A stretch of 64,000 nt of DNA from Thermoproteota archaeon (GTDB lineage Archaea; Korarchaeota; Korarchaeia; Korarchaeales; Korarchaeaceae). The translations under genes were made by a program, and so were the position numbers. The notes beneath the pieces are model-generated. The model did not search any database and had not been told where the DNA came from. It saw only the letters and a program-made list of their open reading frames with translations. This document shows, one piece after another, positions 8,076 to 16,888 of this stretch. The stretch is from contig JAOZFN010000014.1 of the NCBI GenBank assembly GCA_027492205.1, forward strand, positions 1 through 64,000, written 5' to 3'. Position 1 is the stretch's first letter. Each line of letters starts with the position of its first letter.

Positions 8076-9149
8076 TCAGGGGATTATCTCGGTCGTGTTG
8101 TTGAACCCGGGGTAGTCCACCTCACGCCGGCGGATCACGCCCGCCTGCAGGAGTTCCTCGACCTCGGGCGCGATCCCCAGGACCTCGTCTATGAGGTGCC
8201 TGGTGAGTTCACAGACCTTTCTGAACCCTTCACCCCCCCACATCCTCTCCCTGTATGCGTAGAGGCACCTCCCACCGCAGTACCTGTAGTAGGGACAGGA
8301 CGTGCACGGCTCACCTATGAGAACCGAGTCCCTCAGCTCCTCCGGACCTCGGACCCGCCCCACCCTGCCGACCACCGCCCAGCTCTCCTGCACCGCTATT
8401 GGGCAGGCGAGTATCCTGCCGTCTGTGGAGATCGCGAAGGCGTCCCGGCCGGCGCCGCAGGGCAGCCTGAATCCTCCACCGAAGAGCCTCACCCTCAGCA
8501 CGCCGAGGATCGGCACTATTCCGAGCACCCTGCCCCGGCGGGCCTCATCGATCCAGAGGTCGACGAGCCTGCTCAGGCCCTCCTTGTACCGCCCCGCCCA
8601 ACCGTCGAAGTCCTCCCACCCGTCGCTCCACACCACGTCAAGCTGCCAGTGGACGTGGTCGAACAGCCCAAGCTCCAGGAGGTGCGTCACGTCCCTGTAC
8701 ACATCCCCCCGCTCCGAGAGGGCCATCCGTGCGATCAGATCGCCAGAAAACCCGACTCGCCTGAGCCACTTGGCGGACGTGAGGACGGAATCGTAGACGC
8801 CCCTCCCCCGGTAGAAGTCCGTCACCTCCCTGACGCCGTCGATGGACAGCAGCACGGCGTCGAACCTCCTCCAGTACTCAGGCTCGAGGGACCTCACCGA
8901 GATGCCGTTGGTCTGAATGACGAACCTCCTCGCCCTGACGTTGTCCATCACCATCCTGATGAACTCGGGGTTTAGGAGGGGCTCCCCGCCGTAGAACGCG
9001 ACCACCGCATCTGGATCCGATTCCACCAGCCGCCTGAGGTCCTCGAGCTCGTACTGGACCTCCCAGGGCACTATCGCTGGCGGGAAGCTGCCCCCACAGT
9101 ACTTGCAGCTCAGGTTGCACCGCCCGGTGGTGAGCACGATGTAGAGCAC
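8076..9149 (-). CDS. Radical SAM enzyme with SPASM-type C-terminus, AF1577-like
   Basis: Radical SAM protein of 357 residues. The [4Fe-4S] motif CxxxCxxC is at Cys11, Cys15 and Cys18 (RCNLSCKYCGG); FYGGEPLLNPEF is the usual GGEP SAM-binding loop. A C-terminal cysteine cluster CTSCPYYRYCGGRC plus a later Cys is typical of SPASM auxiliary clusters. The very short N-terminus (MLYIVLTTGRCNLSC) and VPWEVQYELEDL resemble the archaeal AF1577-like family, annotated elsewhere as putative peptide-modifying enzymes; that assignment is from memory. No precursor peptide is recognisable next to it. Start GTG 9149. Confidence 0.88.
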   Translation of the reverse strand: MLYIVLTTGRCNLSCKYCGGSFPPAIVPWEVQYELEDLRRLVESDPDAVVAFYGGEPLLNPEFIRMVMDNVRARRFVIQTNGISVRSLEPEYWRRFDAVLLSIDGVREVTDFYRGRGVYDSVLTSAKWLRRVGFSGDLIARMALSERGDVYRDVTHLLELGLFDHVHWQLDVVWSDGWEDFDGWAGRYKEGLSRLVDLWIDEARRGRVLGIVPILGVLRVRLFGGGFRLPCGAGRDAFAISTDGRILACPIAVQESWAVVGRVGRVRGPEELRDSVLIGEPCTSCPYYRYCGGRCLYAYRERMWGGEGFRKVCELTRHLIDEVLGIAPEVEELLQAGVIRRREVDYPGFNNTTEIIP

Positions 9150-9212
9150 GTCGCCCGGTCCTGTGAGACCCCTATGTTAAACTCTCTCCACACCCAGCGA
9201 GTCTGAAACTCC

Positions 9213-10592
9213 TCATCCGGCGCCGGCCCACAGCCCCGCCTCCTCCCGGATGAACCTCCTGAACGCATCGACGTCGTTCCTCCTGGCCCTGACCGGGGCC
9301 GACGTCACCGCTGACCTTATGGCCATGAGCCTCCTGTCCGGGGCGAGCTCGGGCCTCCTGACGTAGAGGGCTCTCAGCTCTCCGAGGCTCCTCTCCAGGG
9401 GGCGCATGTCGGGCACGTCACACGCGATCTTCAGGGCTTCCGGGACGCACCTCCTGCCCCACGTCTTCTCGATATCGAAGAGGGCGCCGTACCCCTCCTT
9501 GTAGGGGTTGACGGGCCTCCCGTATACAGCCTCGAAGTACTCACTTCTGGTCCGCCCGAACGGGTCCTCGTCCGGCCCCAGGTAGCGGAGGGTCTCCTCG
9601 TCGACGATCGCCTCTCCGAGCGCCGGCCTCAGCTCCTTGAGAACCGCCAGCTCAACCCAGAGGGTGAACCCCTCGTCCACCACGAGGAGGGGGTCCCTCA
9701 CGGCGGACAGCTTCTCCTCTGCCGCCACTCTCTCCACTCCCGAGAGGTTCCTGGCTGCTCTAACGGCTTCTGCGAGGGACCGGCCGGCCCGGGTGTGGGA
9801 GTACACGTAACCGTGCCCCAGGTATTCGTGAGCCAGGTGGGCGACCAGTCTAGCGAACCTCGGGACTAGGGACCCCCTGGCCTCCGGTCGCAGACTGGCC
9901 TCCTCAGGATCGTAGAGGAGGAAGGCCCCGAGGCCGGGCTCTGCGAAGGGCGCGAGGGGGCCATTGAGGGAGCCCCTGGCGGCGGCGTACTCCCGGAGGG
10001 TGAAGTGGACCGGGAACTCTGGAGGCTCCAGACCTAGCCTCTCCCTCGCGGCGTCTCTCATGATCTCTACGAGCGAGTCAAGCTCCCCCGGCTTCAGGTG
10101 TGAGACCGAGGCCAGGAGCGCGAGCTTGGAGATCTCCGCCTCAAGGGATCCGGGCGCCAGGGGCCTGAGTCTCACCACAGACGTGGCGAGCAGGTCCACC
10201 GGGGCGACCCTAGACGCCCCCTCGGTCGGCCTCTCCACTCCGCCCGAGAAGTACAGCTCCGCGACGGCCATAGCCTCTGCCAGGGTGGGCAGCTCCTCTG
10301 GCCGGGCCCCCCTCCCCAGGACCCTTGACTTCACCCTCGAGTAGGCGTCCCTCGCCAGCTCGGACCCCACCTGCCTGCCGAACTGCTGGTAAGCGTGCTT
10401 CGCCAGCTCCTTCAGGAACTCCGCAAGGAAGTAGGCGACCGGGGCCAGGAGGATCCCCTCGGCCAGGGCGTGAGCCCTGGCCGACTCCTCCCTGAGGATC
10501 CCCTCCTCTGCGATTATCGCCCTCCTGACCCTCGCGGGCGCCCCCGGGGTCAGGGGGAGCCTCCTGACGAACTCCTCTGGGTCCTCCCTCAC
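9213..10592 (-). CDS. HEXXH zinc-metallopeptidase-like protein
   Basis: 459 residues, no family recognised, but it carries a textbook zincin motif HEYLGH (His255, Glu256, His260) preceded by a hydrophobic helix ARLVAHLA, and 47 residues later DEGFTLWVE, where Glu307 is a reasonable third zinc ligand (gluzincin arrangement). The first 130 residues are mostly helical. No signal peptide is seen, so it is probably cytoplasmic. It overlaps the coiled-coil winged-helix gene by 4 bases (GTGA), the last of a three-gene operon with the membrane propeller regulator. A regulated protease is the inference; the substrate is unknown. Confidence 0.65.
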   Translation of the reverse strand: MREDPEEFVRRLPLTPGAPARVRRAIIAEEGILREESARAHALAEGILLAPVAYFLAEFLKELAKHAYQQFGRQVGSELARDAYSRVKSRVLGRGARPEELPTLAEAMAVAELYFSGGVERPTEGASRVAPVDLLATSVVRLRPLAPGSLEAEISKLALLASVSHLKPGELDSLVEIMRDAARERLGLEPPEFPVHFTLREYAAARGSLNGPLAPFAEPGLGAFLLYDPEEASLRPEARGSLVPRFARLVAHLAHEYLGHGYVYSHTRAGRSLAEAVRAARNLSGVERVAAEEKLSAVRDPLLVVDEGFTLWVELAVLKELRPALGEAIVDEETLRYLGPDEDPFGRTRSEYFEAVYGRPVNPYKEGYGALFDIEKTWGRRCVPEALKIACDVPDMRPLERSLGELRALYVRRPELAPDRRLMAIRSAVTSAPVRARRNDVDAFRRFIREEAGLWAGAG

Positions 10593-11044
10593 GCCCCTCC
10601 CTCCACCAGTATCAGGGCCCCCTTCGACGCGAGGGACCTGGCCGCCGCCATCACGGTCTCGCGAGGCAGGCCCAGCTCCCTGGAGGCCTCTTCCAGGTCG
10701 AACCAGCCGCCGGTCCTGTGGAGGTACTCCAGGAGCCTCCTCTCGGCCTCCGTCGCGCTGACGCCTGAAAGTCTCTCCACCTCCTTGGTGAGTTCCTCCA
10801 CAATCTTCCTGAGCCTCTCAAGCTCGCGCTCGCAGTCCCCCGCCGAAGCCACTCGCCCGGCGGCCTGCTTATTCTCCGCCGGGGGCCGACCGCCAGGTGC
10901 CCGCTCCTCCCTCAGCCTCTGGAGTTCAGCCTCTAGCTGAGCGACCTTCTCCCCGAGCTCGGCGACTTGGCTCTCCAGCTCCTTGACCCTCCTCCTATAC
11001 CTGTCCAGGAGGGCGGCAACTGTGGGAGGTAGTCGATAGCTCAG
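10589..11044 (-). CDS. Coiled-coil plus winged-helix protein, apparent CTG start
   Basis: Small DNA-binding-type protein. The C-terminal part (TEAERRLLEYLHRTGGWFDLEEASRELGLPRETV, then AAARSLASKGALILVEG) is a winged helix. The first standard start is GTG 10852 (87 residues), but the frame is open upstream to 11048 and encodes an excellent heptad coiled coil (LLDRYRRRVKELESQ, VAELGEKVAQLEAELQRL). The only possible upstream start is CTG at 11044, which overlaps the previous stop as CTGA and is preceded by AGGAGGTG with six bases between. I therefore call a 151-residue protein. It sits between the membrane regulator and the HEXXH gene, overlapping both. Confidence 0.7.
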   Translation of the reverse strand: MSYRLPPTVAALLDRYRRRVKELESQVAELGEKVAQLEAELQRLREERAPGGRPPAENKQAAGRVASAGDCERELERLRKIVEELTKEVERLSGVSATEAERRLLEYLHRTGGWFDLEEASRELGLPRETVMAAARSLASKGALILVEGGA

Positions 11045-13140
11045 ATCTCACACCTCCTCAAGGCCCCCTCATCCTTCAGCGCCTCTAAAACCTTCTTAGC
11101 CAACCGTGGCGAGATCCCGAGGGCAGAGGCCAGCTCGGCGGGAGTGACCCTTCCTCCCCGGTCCAGGGCCACCTCCAAGGCTCGGACCTTCAGCTCTTCG
11201 ATCCTGGAGGCCCTCGACCTTAGGGCGAATGCGGCCAGCCCCGTACCCGCGAGGGCGGCCAGCAGGACCTTCATCACGGCACCCACCGTCGATCCCGGGA
11301 CCTCCACGACCAGCTCCCGAGAGGCTGCCGGGGACCCCGCCACGATCAAGGTCACCGTCAGCCTGTGTGTCCCCTTCTCCAAGCCCAGCTCCGCCCTGAA
11401 GGGCTCAATCCGGCCTGTTATGGTGATTGGAATCGTAGTCAGAGTCTCTCCGAGTTCCGAGACCTGCACCTGGGCTTCGACGGGGAGATGTGGGCTGGGG
11501 GGAGGGTCAAGCCCCACGACCCCAGTGAGGGTGACCTTGCCAGGCCCTGTAGACGAGTTGACGTCGAGGGTGGCGGAGTAGACCCACACTCTCGCCTCGG
11601 CATCGGCGAGCGCCTCGCCGTCGTACACAAGCTCTATCGACAGCTCGTGGACGCCGGGCTCGAGTTCGAGCTGAACGTTCCTCTCGGAGATCCCAGAGCT
11701 TATGTTCCACCGCTCCTCGAGCAGGACTCGACCTGACTCCGTCACAACCAGCTCGGCGGGGAGCGGCCACCTGGGATCCGGCGCCGGGGCGAGCTCGGCC
11801 CTGACACTCAGTGAGTCCGATCCAAAGCCGAGGACGGAGAGAGAGGCGCTCTCAGGGGGAGGGGGGAGGACCTCGGCCTCAACCACCTGGGAGGCCACCT
11901 CCTCGCCTCCTACGCTGGCCCTGAGGGTGAGGATGTGGTGCCCCGGCCTGAGGGGTGCGTTGAGGGGTATAGCGAGGGAGCCGCCGGTCCCGGACAGGGC
12001 GGCATCCACGCTCGCCAGCTCCTCGCCCCCCTCTAGAAGGCTGACCCGCACCCTCACCGGCTCCGGGAGGCTGGGGCTGACCGAGATGCCCACCGTAACG
12101 TTGGACCCGTACCTCGACACCCTCACCTCCGAGATGGAGACGGTCGGGTTCACCTTGACGAGGACGCGGACGCTCCAGGTGCCGACCGCCAGGGCAGACG
12201 AGTCCGGGCTCCACGCGAGCGAGCCGACCGCCTCACCCAGCGTGGCGGAGAGCACCTCCGCCCCGGTCGGCGTCACGACCACCAGCTCGCCCCCTAGGCC
12301 GCCGACGGCCAGCAGGGAGCCGTCAGGGGCCCACTCAACCTCGGTTACAGCCGAGCCGATGGAGTCCGACCAGACCTCCTCTCCGGAGGGGGTGACGACC
12401 CGCACGACGCCGTCCTCGGATCCCACCGCCAGCAGGTCTGTGGGCCCCCAGCCGAGGTCCTCAATGGCGCCCGAAGACAGCTTCAGCAGGAGCACATCCT
12501 CCTCTCTCACCACAGCCACCATCCCGGCGGTCGATCCGGCTGCGAGGAGGCCGCTCCTCGAGACGGACAGGCAGGTGACCGGGGAGTCGAGCTTCGCGAT
12601 CCTGCTGACGTTATCCCCGACTAGGAGAACGTCGCTGCCCACGGAGGCGACCGACCCGTTTCCCACCAGGGCGACGTGTGAGACGGTCCCGTTGAGCCCG
12701 ACCCTCCCCACGACGTTGCCCGACGAGTCGAGGATCACCAACTCTGAGCCCGCGGCCGCCGCTATGGTACCGGGGCCAGCGGCCAGGTCCGAGACGGGCG
12801 CCGGCAGCTGGAGGGACCACGCCCACTCCCCTGACCGCGAGTAGGCCCTGACGAGACCAGACGAGGTCGATGCCACGATCAGGGAGTCGATCCAGGCAAC
12901 TGAGGTGACGGTGGACCCGAGCCCCCTCGTCCAGAGACCAGATCCCGAACCGCCGAACAGGAAGAGGGACCCGGTCCCCGTGCCGGCGGCCAGCCCCTCG
13001 CCGTCGGGACTCCACGCCAGCGCTTCGACTGAACCCCAGGCGCTCTTGCTCCACGACTCCTCCAGCGTCACTGGGCCCGCTGAGAGCAGGGCAGGCGCGA
13101 TCAGTAGCAGCGTCGTGAGCGCGGCGGCCGCCTTCCTCAT
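11041..13140 (-). CDS. Membrane-anchored regulator: exported beta-propeller, TM helix, cytoplasmic winged helix
   Basis: 699 residues. Signal peptide (KAAAALTTLLLIAPALLSAG) is followed by a WD40-like propeller of seven or eight repeats, each with a VxxLAWSPDGxxLAxGxxDG-type pattern (about 30-330), then Ig-like beta repeats (about 335-600), one membrane helix (GAVMKVLLAALAGTGLAAF, about 610-630) and a short cytoplasmic winged helix (GRVTPAELASALGISPRLAKKVLEALKDEGALR). The topology places a sensor outside and a DNA-binding domain inside. Its last codons carry the ribosome site for the next gene, which it overlaps. Architecture is clear; function as a signal-transducing transcription factor is inferred. 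Confidence 0.75.
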   Translation of the reverse strand: MRKAAAALTTLLLIAPALLSAGPVTLEESWSKSAWGSVEALAWSPDGEGLAAGTGTGSLFLFGGSGSGLWTRGLGSTVTSVAWIDSLIVASTSSGLVRAYSRSGEWAWSLQLPAPVSDLAAGPGTIAAAAGSELVILDSSGNVVGRVGLNGTVSHVALVGNGSVASVGSDVLLVGDNVSRIAKLDSPVTCLSVSRSGLLAAGSTAGMVAVVREEDVLLLKLSSGAIEDLGWGPTDLLAVGSEDGVVRVVTPSGEEVWSDSIGSAVTEVEWAPDGSLLAVGGLGGELVVVTPTGAEVLSATLGEAVGSLAWSPDSSALAVGTWSVRVLVKVNPTVSISEVRVSRYGSNVTVGISVSPSLPEPVRVRVSLLEGGEELASVDAALSGTGGSLAIPLNAPLRPGHHILTLRASVGGEEVASQVVEAEVLPPPPESASLSVLGFGSDSLSVRAELAPAPDPRWPLPAELVVTESGRVLLEERWNISSGISERNVQLELEPGVHELSIELVYDGEALADAEARVWVYSATLDVNSSTGPGKVTLTGVVGLDPPPSPHLPVEAQVQVSELGETLTTIPITITGRIEPFRAELGLEKGTHRLTVTLIVAGSPAASRELVVEVPGSTVGAVMKVLLAALAGTGLAAFALRSRASRIEELKVRALEVALDRGGRVTPAELASALGISPRLAKKVLEALKDEGALRRCEI

Positions 13141-13206
13141 CGGGCCACCCAGAGCTTCCCCATGTTAAGGGTTATCCGGCGATGGCCTTCGGATCTGGGC
13201 CAGAGA

Positions 13207-13653
13207 TCAGGCGTCTGGGTCGTCTGCCTTCCTCACATAGAGGATGTTCTCCGCGACCTGATACCCGAGCTTCCTGAAGAGGTTCAGGGAGGGTTCGTTC
13301 CGCCCTTCGATCAGGGCTGAGATCACGTGCGCGCCCCTCTCGCGGAGGATCCTCTCAGCCTCCCGGACGAGGGCCGAGGCGATCCCCCTCCTCCTGTAGT
13401 CCGGGTGAACTGCCAGCCGATTTATCCACCCCTTGCGGCCGTCGAAGGTTGCGATCACGGCTCCTATCAGCCTTCCCCCGTCGTAGGCGCCGACGAAGCC
13501 CCAGGGAAACTCCTCCATCTGCCTCCTCAGACTCTCTGGGCTGTCCCTGCCCTTGGGCTTGTGCGGCAGGCCGGCCTCCCTCCAGAGCCTCAGGAGATCG
13601 TCGACCTCCTCCCGCGTGATCCTCCGAAACCTGACCACGGTCAGCCCCTCCAC
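13207..13653 (-). CDS. GNAT-family N-acetyltransferase
   Basis: Acetyl-CoA-dependent acyltransferase. Strand-helix pattern of GNAT: N-terminal VVRFRRITREEVDDLLRLW, then GRLIGAVIATFDG, the motif A INRLAVHPDYRRRGIASALV (Q/RxxGxA acetyl-CoA loop) and the motif B NEPSLNLFRKLGY. The frame opens further upstream to 13776, but family length favours GTG 13653, or GTG 13638, with an AT-rich patch at about 13664-13676 as possible promoter. RimI-like spacing suggests a protein N-terminal or small-molecule acetyltransferase; substrate unknown. Confidence 0.8.
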   Translation of the reverse strand: MEGLTVVRFRRITREEVDDLLRLWREAGLPHKPKGRDSPESLRRQMEEFPWGFVGAYDGGRLIGAVIATFDGRKGWINRLAVHPDYRRRGIASALVREAERILRERGAHVISALIEGRNEPSLNLFRKLGYQVAENILYVRKADDPDA

Positions 13654-13968
13654 GGCAAATGCGTTAATTCTTTTCCCGCCGAGTCTGGAGGTGGCGAGAA
13701 GGGTGACTGGTCTGCTGGACCGGCTCAGGGCCTCCCTGAAGATGCTTCCCAGGTGTGCGAACTGCGGCAGACCCATAGAGGGAAGCCTTTTCTAGTTGAG
13801 GGGAAGAAAGTTCTGCACAAGGGCCTGCAAAGATGCGTACAGAAGGTCGCACCCTCAAAAGAGATCCGAGGGTAGGTCACGAGCGAGGTTGTCGCGGGAC
13901 GCGTTCGCCGCGGTGTGCTGGAGGTAGCCCGTCATCCCTGCTGGTCTGACCCGTGACCCTGCGTCAGG

Positions 13969-14556
13969 TCACCGAGTTCCGGCGGTCATCCACCTGCTGA
14001 GCCCCGAACACAGGGGCTCCGACGCCTTCTTCACCCCCCTGTAGACCCGGTAGGCGTAGTAGGCCGTCGCCCCCGTCATCGTGGCCAGCCCGAGAGCTCG
14101 GATCCCGTAGGCCAGGGCCGCCGAGGACACCGAGGCCGCAGCCGCCCCGGCGAAGGACACGAGCGGGGCTGGCGCTACGGTGCAGCACGTGGTCACGGTT
14201 ACGGCGGAGGCAACCCCTACAGAGGCTGAGGAAACCCCCAACTTGCCCAGCGACCGCTCGACCGCAGAGTAAAGGCCTAGGGTGAGACTGAGGACAACTA
14301 GGAGGGCGAACTCCGGCCACCCGAGTAGGAGTGTTGGGTTCTCCTCGCCCGGAAAGCTCACCGCCAGGGCCGCGCCCTCCTCCGCGACGCCGAGGCCGCT
14401 CGGCGGTGACCCGAAGATTAAGGCTCCAACCGCGGCCAGGATGACGACCGGTATTAGAAGCGTTGAGAGTGAGCTCAGGGCGAACCTGCCCGCCGCCGAC
14501 GTCACGGCGGACTTGAGCAGGCCCACGTACCTGCCCATGCAGCCCGACATTCTCAC
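13969..14556 (-). CDS. Membrane protein with vicinal CC motif, probable metal handling
   Basis: 195 residues with four or five hydrophobic segments (ALSSLSTLLIPVVILAAVGALIFG, WPEFALLVVLSLTLGLY, SSASVGVASAVTVTTCC, AAAASVSSAALAYGIRALG). The adjacent cysteines in TVTTCCTVAPAP lie inside or at the edge of a membrane helix, as in MerT-like metal transporters, but I do not recognise the family with confidence. It is divergent from a P1B metal ATPase. Start GTG 14556 or ATG 14550, 24-30 bases downstream of a TATATATA box. Confidence 0.6.
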   Translation of the reverse strand: MRMSGCMGRYVGLLKSAVTSAAGRFALSSLSTLLIPVVILAAVGALIFGSPPSGLGVAEEGAALAVSFPGEENPTLLLGWPEFALLVVLSLTLGLYSAVERSLGKLGVSSASVGVASAVTVTTCCTVAPAPLVSFAGAAAASVSSAALAYGIRALGLATMTGATAYYAYRVYRGVKKASEPLCSGLSRWMTAGTR

Positions 14557-14575
14557 CCGATGCGGAGGTTAGTCG

Positions 14576-14765
14576 GTATATATAGGCAGGCGCCGCAGCG
14601 CTTCGGAGCCCTCAGGCCGTCGCGGAGGCCGCCTGCTTCGGCGGGAGTTCACACATGTAATATTAGCCCTACGTGGTCCCACTGGGAGAGTTAGGCGTCA
14701 TAGAGGGGAGTTTTCACCGGACATCACTTATTTCCCGATCCCAGTGGGCTGGTAGGGAGAGGCCA
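14576..14765. promoter_or_regulatory. Divergent promoter region with two copies of a CCCA-s-TGGG palindrome
   Basis: For the minus gene, TATATATA at 14577-14584. For the plus ATPase gene, ACTTATTTC at about 14727-14734, 31 bases before ATG 14765. Two near-identical palindromes occur: CCCACTGGG (14678-14686) and CCCAGTGGG (14740-14748), 62 bases centre to centre; the second lies between the plus TATA box and the start. Likely binding sites of a metal-responsive repressor. GGGAGA at 14755-14760 can serve as ribosome site. Confidence 0.55.
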
Positions 14766-16621
14766 TGAGCGATCAGGAGGGGCACCGGGAGGGCGGCCAC
14801 GACGGCGGGGAGAAGCTGACCTGGCTGACGATATCCGCCATGGCCTTCGGCTCGGCCGCCCTGCACTGGCTGGGAGTCGAAGGCCTTGAGGCGTACACCC
14901 TCCCTCCTGTCACCGCGGCCATCGGGCTATACACCCTCTACGAGGTGATCTCGAAGCGCGAGCTGGAGATCGAGCACGGAGTGGCCGCCCTGATGATGAT
15001 AGTGGGCGTCATCACCTACCGTCTGAACCTGCACGTAGAGGGAGAACTCGTACTCGGCCTGTACGGCACGGCGGAGCTGCTGGAGCACTACGCCGTGGAG
15101 AGGGCGGAGTCGGGGATAAGGTACCTGATCGAGCTGATGCCCAGATCCGCTAAGGTCGTGAGGGAGGGGGAGGTCCGAGAGGTGGACCCCTCCGAGATCC
15201 GGCCTGGGGACACTGTACTGGTCGCGCGCGGGGAGAGGGTCCCCGTCGACGGGCTGGTGGTCGATGGCAGGGGAAGTGTGGACCAATCCATCGTTACCGG
15301 GGAGCCCCTCCCGGTGGAGGTTGCCGAGGGGAGCTACGTCTACGCCGGGTCCCTGGTCGAGGATGGCTCCCTCGTGGTGAGGGCCCTCAAGGCTGGCGGC
15401 GACACCCTGCTATCGAAGATGCTCACCCTGGTGAACAAGTTCCGTCAGGAGAAGTCCTCAAGTGAGAGGCTGGTCCACAGGTTCTCGAGGATCTACCTCC
15501 CGGCAATGCTCGCCCTCGCCCTCCTCTCAACCGCCTTTCTGGGTCTGGAGCGCTCCATAGTTCTCATAGCCGTGGCATGCCCAAGCGCCTTCCTCGTGGC
15601 GATACCCGCGACGATGCTGTCCTCCTTGGCGGCGTCGGCGAGGAGAGGGGTCTTGTTCAAGGGTACTCCGCCGATCGAGCGGGCCGCCAAGGTAAGGGTC
15701 GTGGCGCTAGACAAGACTGGGACCCTCACGCTCGGCAGGCCCGTAGTAAGGCGGATCGTGAGCCTGGAGGGATTTGCGGGGGAAGAGGTGCTCAGGCTCG
15801 CGGCCTCCCTAGAGTTGGCGTCGGAGCATCCCCTCGCGAGGGCGATCGTGAAGGAGGCCAGGCGAAGGGGGTTGCGGCTCTCGGTTCCGGGTTCTGTGAG
15901 GGAGTTCCCCGGCGCGGGTATCGAGGGCGTCGTCGACGGCCGTGCGGTGATCGTCGGGCGGCCGGAGTTCCTCGCTGGCAGGGGGATCGAGCCGCCACCC
16001 CTCTCCCCCAACGGTATGCTGGTGATGGTTGCAGTAGACGGCTCAGTCTGTGGGGCGCTCGAACTAGGGGACGAGGTGAACCCAGACTCTGCCGATGTGG
16101 TGAGGAGACTGGTCGAGAGCGGACTCCACGTGGTGGTCCTCACAGGCGACAGGAGGGAGAGCGCCGAGCCGATAGTTGAGTCCCTGGGCGTGGGAGAGTT
16201 CTACGCCGACCTGACCCCCGAGGACAAGTATCAGATAATTGAGGACTTGCGGGAGAGGTATGGCCCGGTCGCCATGGTGGGAGACGGCATAAACGACGCG
16301 CCCGCGCTGGCCAGGGCCGACGTGGGGTTCGCGGTGGGGGGAATCGACGCGGCCATCGAGGCGGGAGATGTGGTCCTCGTCTCTGGGCTCAAGAGGCTGC
16401 CTTGGGCTATCAAGATCTCCAAGATCACCGTCTCTAAGGCGTGGCAGAACCTCGCGATAATCCTCGCCGCAAAGTCAGCCGCGGCCCTGCTCGGGCTTTC
16501 CGGGGTACTGCCCCTGTGGGCGGCCGTGGCCATCGGGGACGACGGCGGGCTCGCCATAACCTCGCTGAACGCTGTTTTGGGGCTCAGGAAGCTGCTGTCG
16601 AATGACAGATCGGGTATCTGA
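14765..16621 (+). CDS. Heavy-metal P1B-type ATPase with an unusual CPS motif
   Basis: Exports (or moves) a transition metal across the membrane using ATP. 618 residues: short His-containing N-terminus (GHREGGHDGG) with no HMA domain, actuator TGEPLPVEV, the transmembrane metal-site motif AVACPSAFLVAIP (Cys272-Pro-Ser), phosphorylation motif DKTGTLTLG (Asp316), the P1B-specific SEHPLARAIV His-Pro pair and the hinge GDGINDAPAL. CPS replaces the common CPC, CPH or SPC, so the metal cannot be deduced from the usual subtype table. Stop at 16619; a T5 run at 16651-16655 is a likely terminator. Confidence 0.92.
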   Translation: MSDQEGHREGGHDGGEKLTWLTISAMAFGSAALHWLGVEGLEAYTLPPVTAAIGLYTLYEVISKRELEIEHGVAALMMIVGVITYRLNLHVEGELVLGLYGTAELLEHYAVERAESGIRYLIELMPRSAKVVREGEVREVDPSEIRPGDTVLVARGERVPVDGLVVDGRGSVDQSIVTGEPLPVEVAEGSYVYAGSLVEDGSLVVRALKAGGDTLLSKMLTLVNKFRQEKSSSERLVHRFSRIYLPAMLALALLSTAFLGLERSIVLIAVACPSAFLVAIPATMLSSLAASARRGVLFKGTPPIERAAKVRVVALDKTGTLTLGRPVVRRIVSLEGFAGEEVLRLAASLELASEHPLARAIVKEARRRGLRLSVPGSVREFPGAGIEGVVDGRAVIVGRPEFLAGRGIEPPPLSPNGMLVMVAVDGSVCGALELGDEVNPDSADVVRRLVESGLHVVVLTGDRRESAEPIVESLGVGEFYADLTPEDKYQIIEDLRERYGPVAMVGDGINDAPALARADVGFAVGGIDAAIEAGDVVLVSGLKRLPWAIKISKITVSKAWQNLAIILAAKSAAALLGLSGVLPLWAAVAIGDDGGLAITSLNAVLGLRKLLSNDRSGI

Positions 16622-16650
16622 GTAACGGATACGGTCAAAATTGAATCTAC

Positions 16651-16655
16651 TTTTT
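16651..16655 (+). terminator. T-run after the P1B ATPase gene
   Basis: TTTTT 30 bases after the ATPase stop, with no following gene on this strand for 230 bases; archaeal RNA polymerase terminates at such runs. Confidence 0.35.
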
Positions 16656-16840
16656 CCGCCTGATAGAGAACCTTATCACATCCCCTCAAGCCGCTGAACG
16701 GCTAGAATCTCGTGGCCCCGCGACTTTGCCCAGGCTGGAATGTCCGCGATGGGTCCTGGGTCCGTGGCTCGGGTCTGCAGGGGCTCGGAGAGATGTGTGG
16801 GCGGAAAAAGCGTGTCCAGATCTAAACATATGTATAGCTT

Positions 16841-16860
16841 AATAGCCTTAAATAATCTCG
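16841..16860 (+). promoter_or_regulatory. Promoter of tusA-like gene
   Basis: CTTAAATAAT at 16847-16856 is the best TATA-like box in an AT-rich patch (16821-16856); start is TTG 16889 with GGTGA near 16878 as possible ribosome site. Confidence 0.45.
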
Positions 16861-16888
16861 GAGGTGTCGGCAAGGTTGGTGACCGCAT

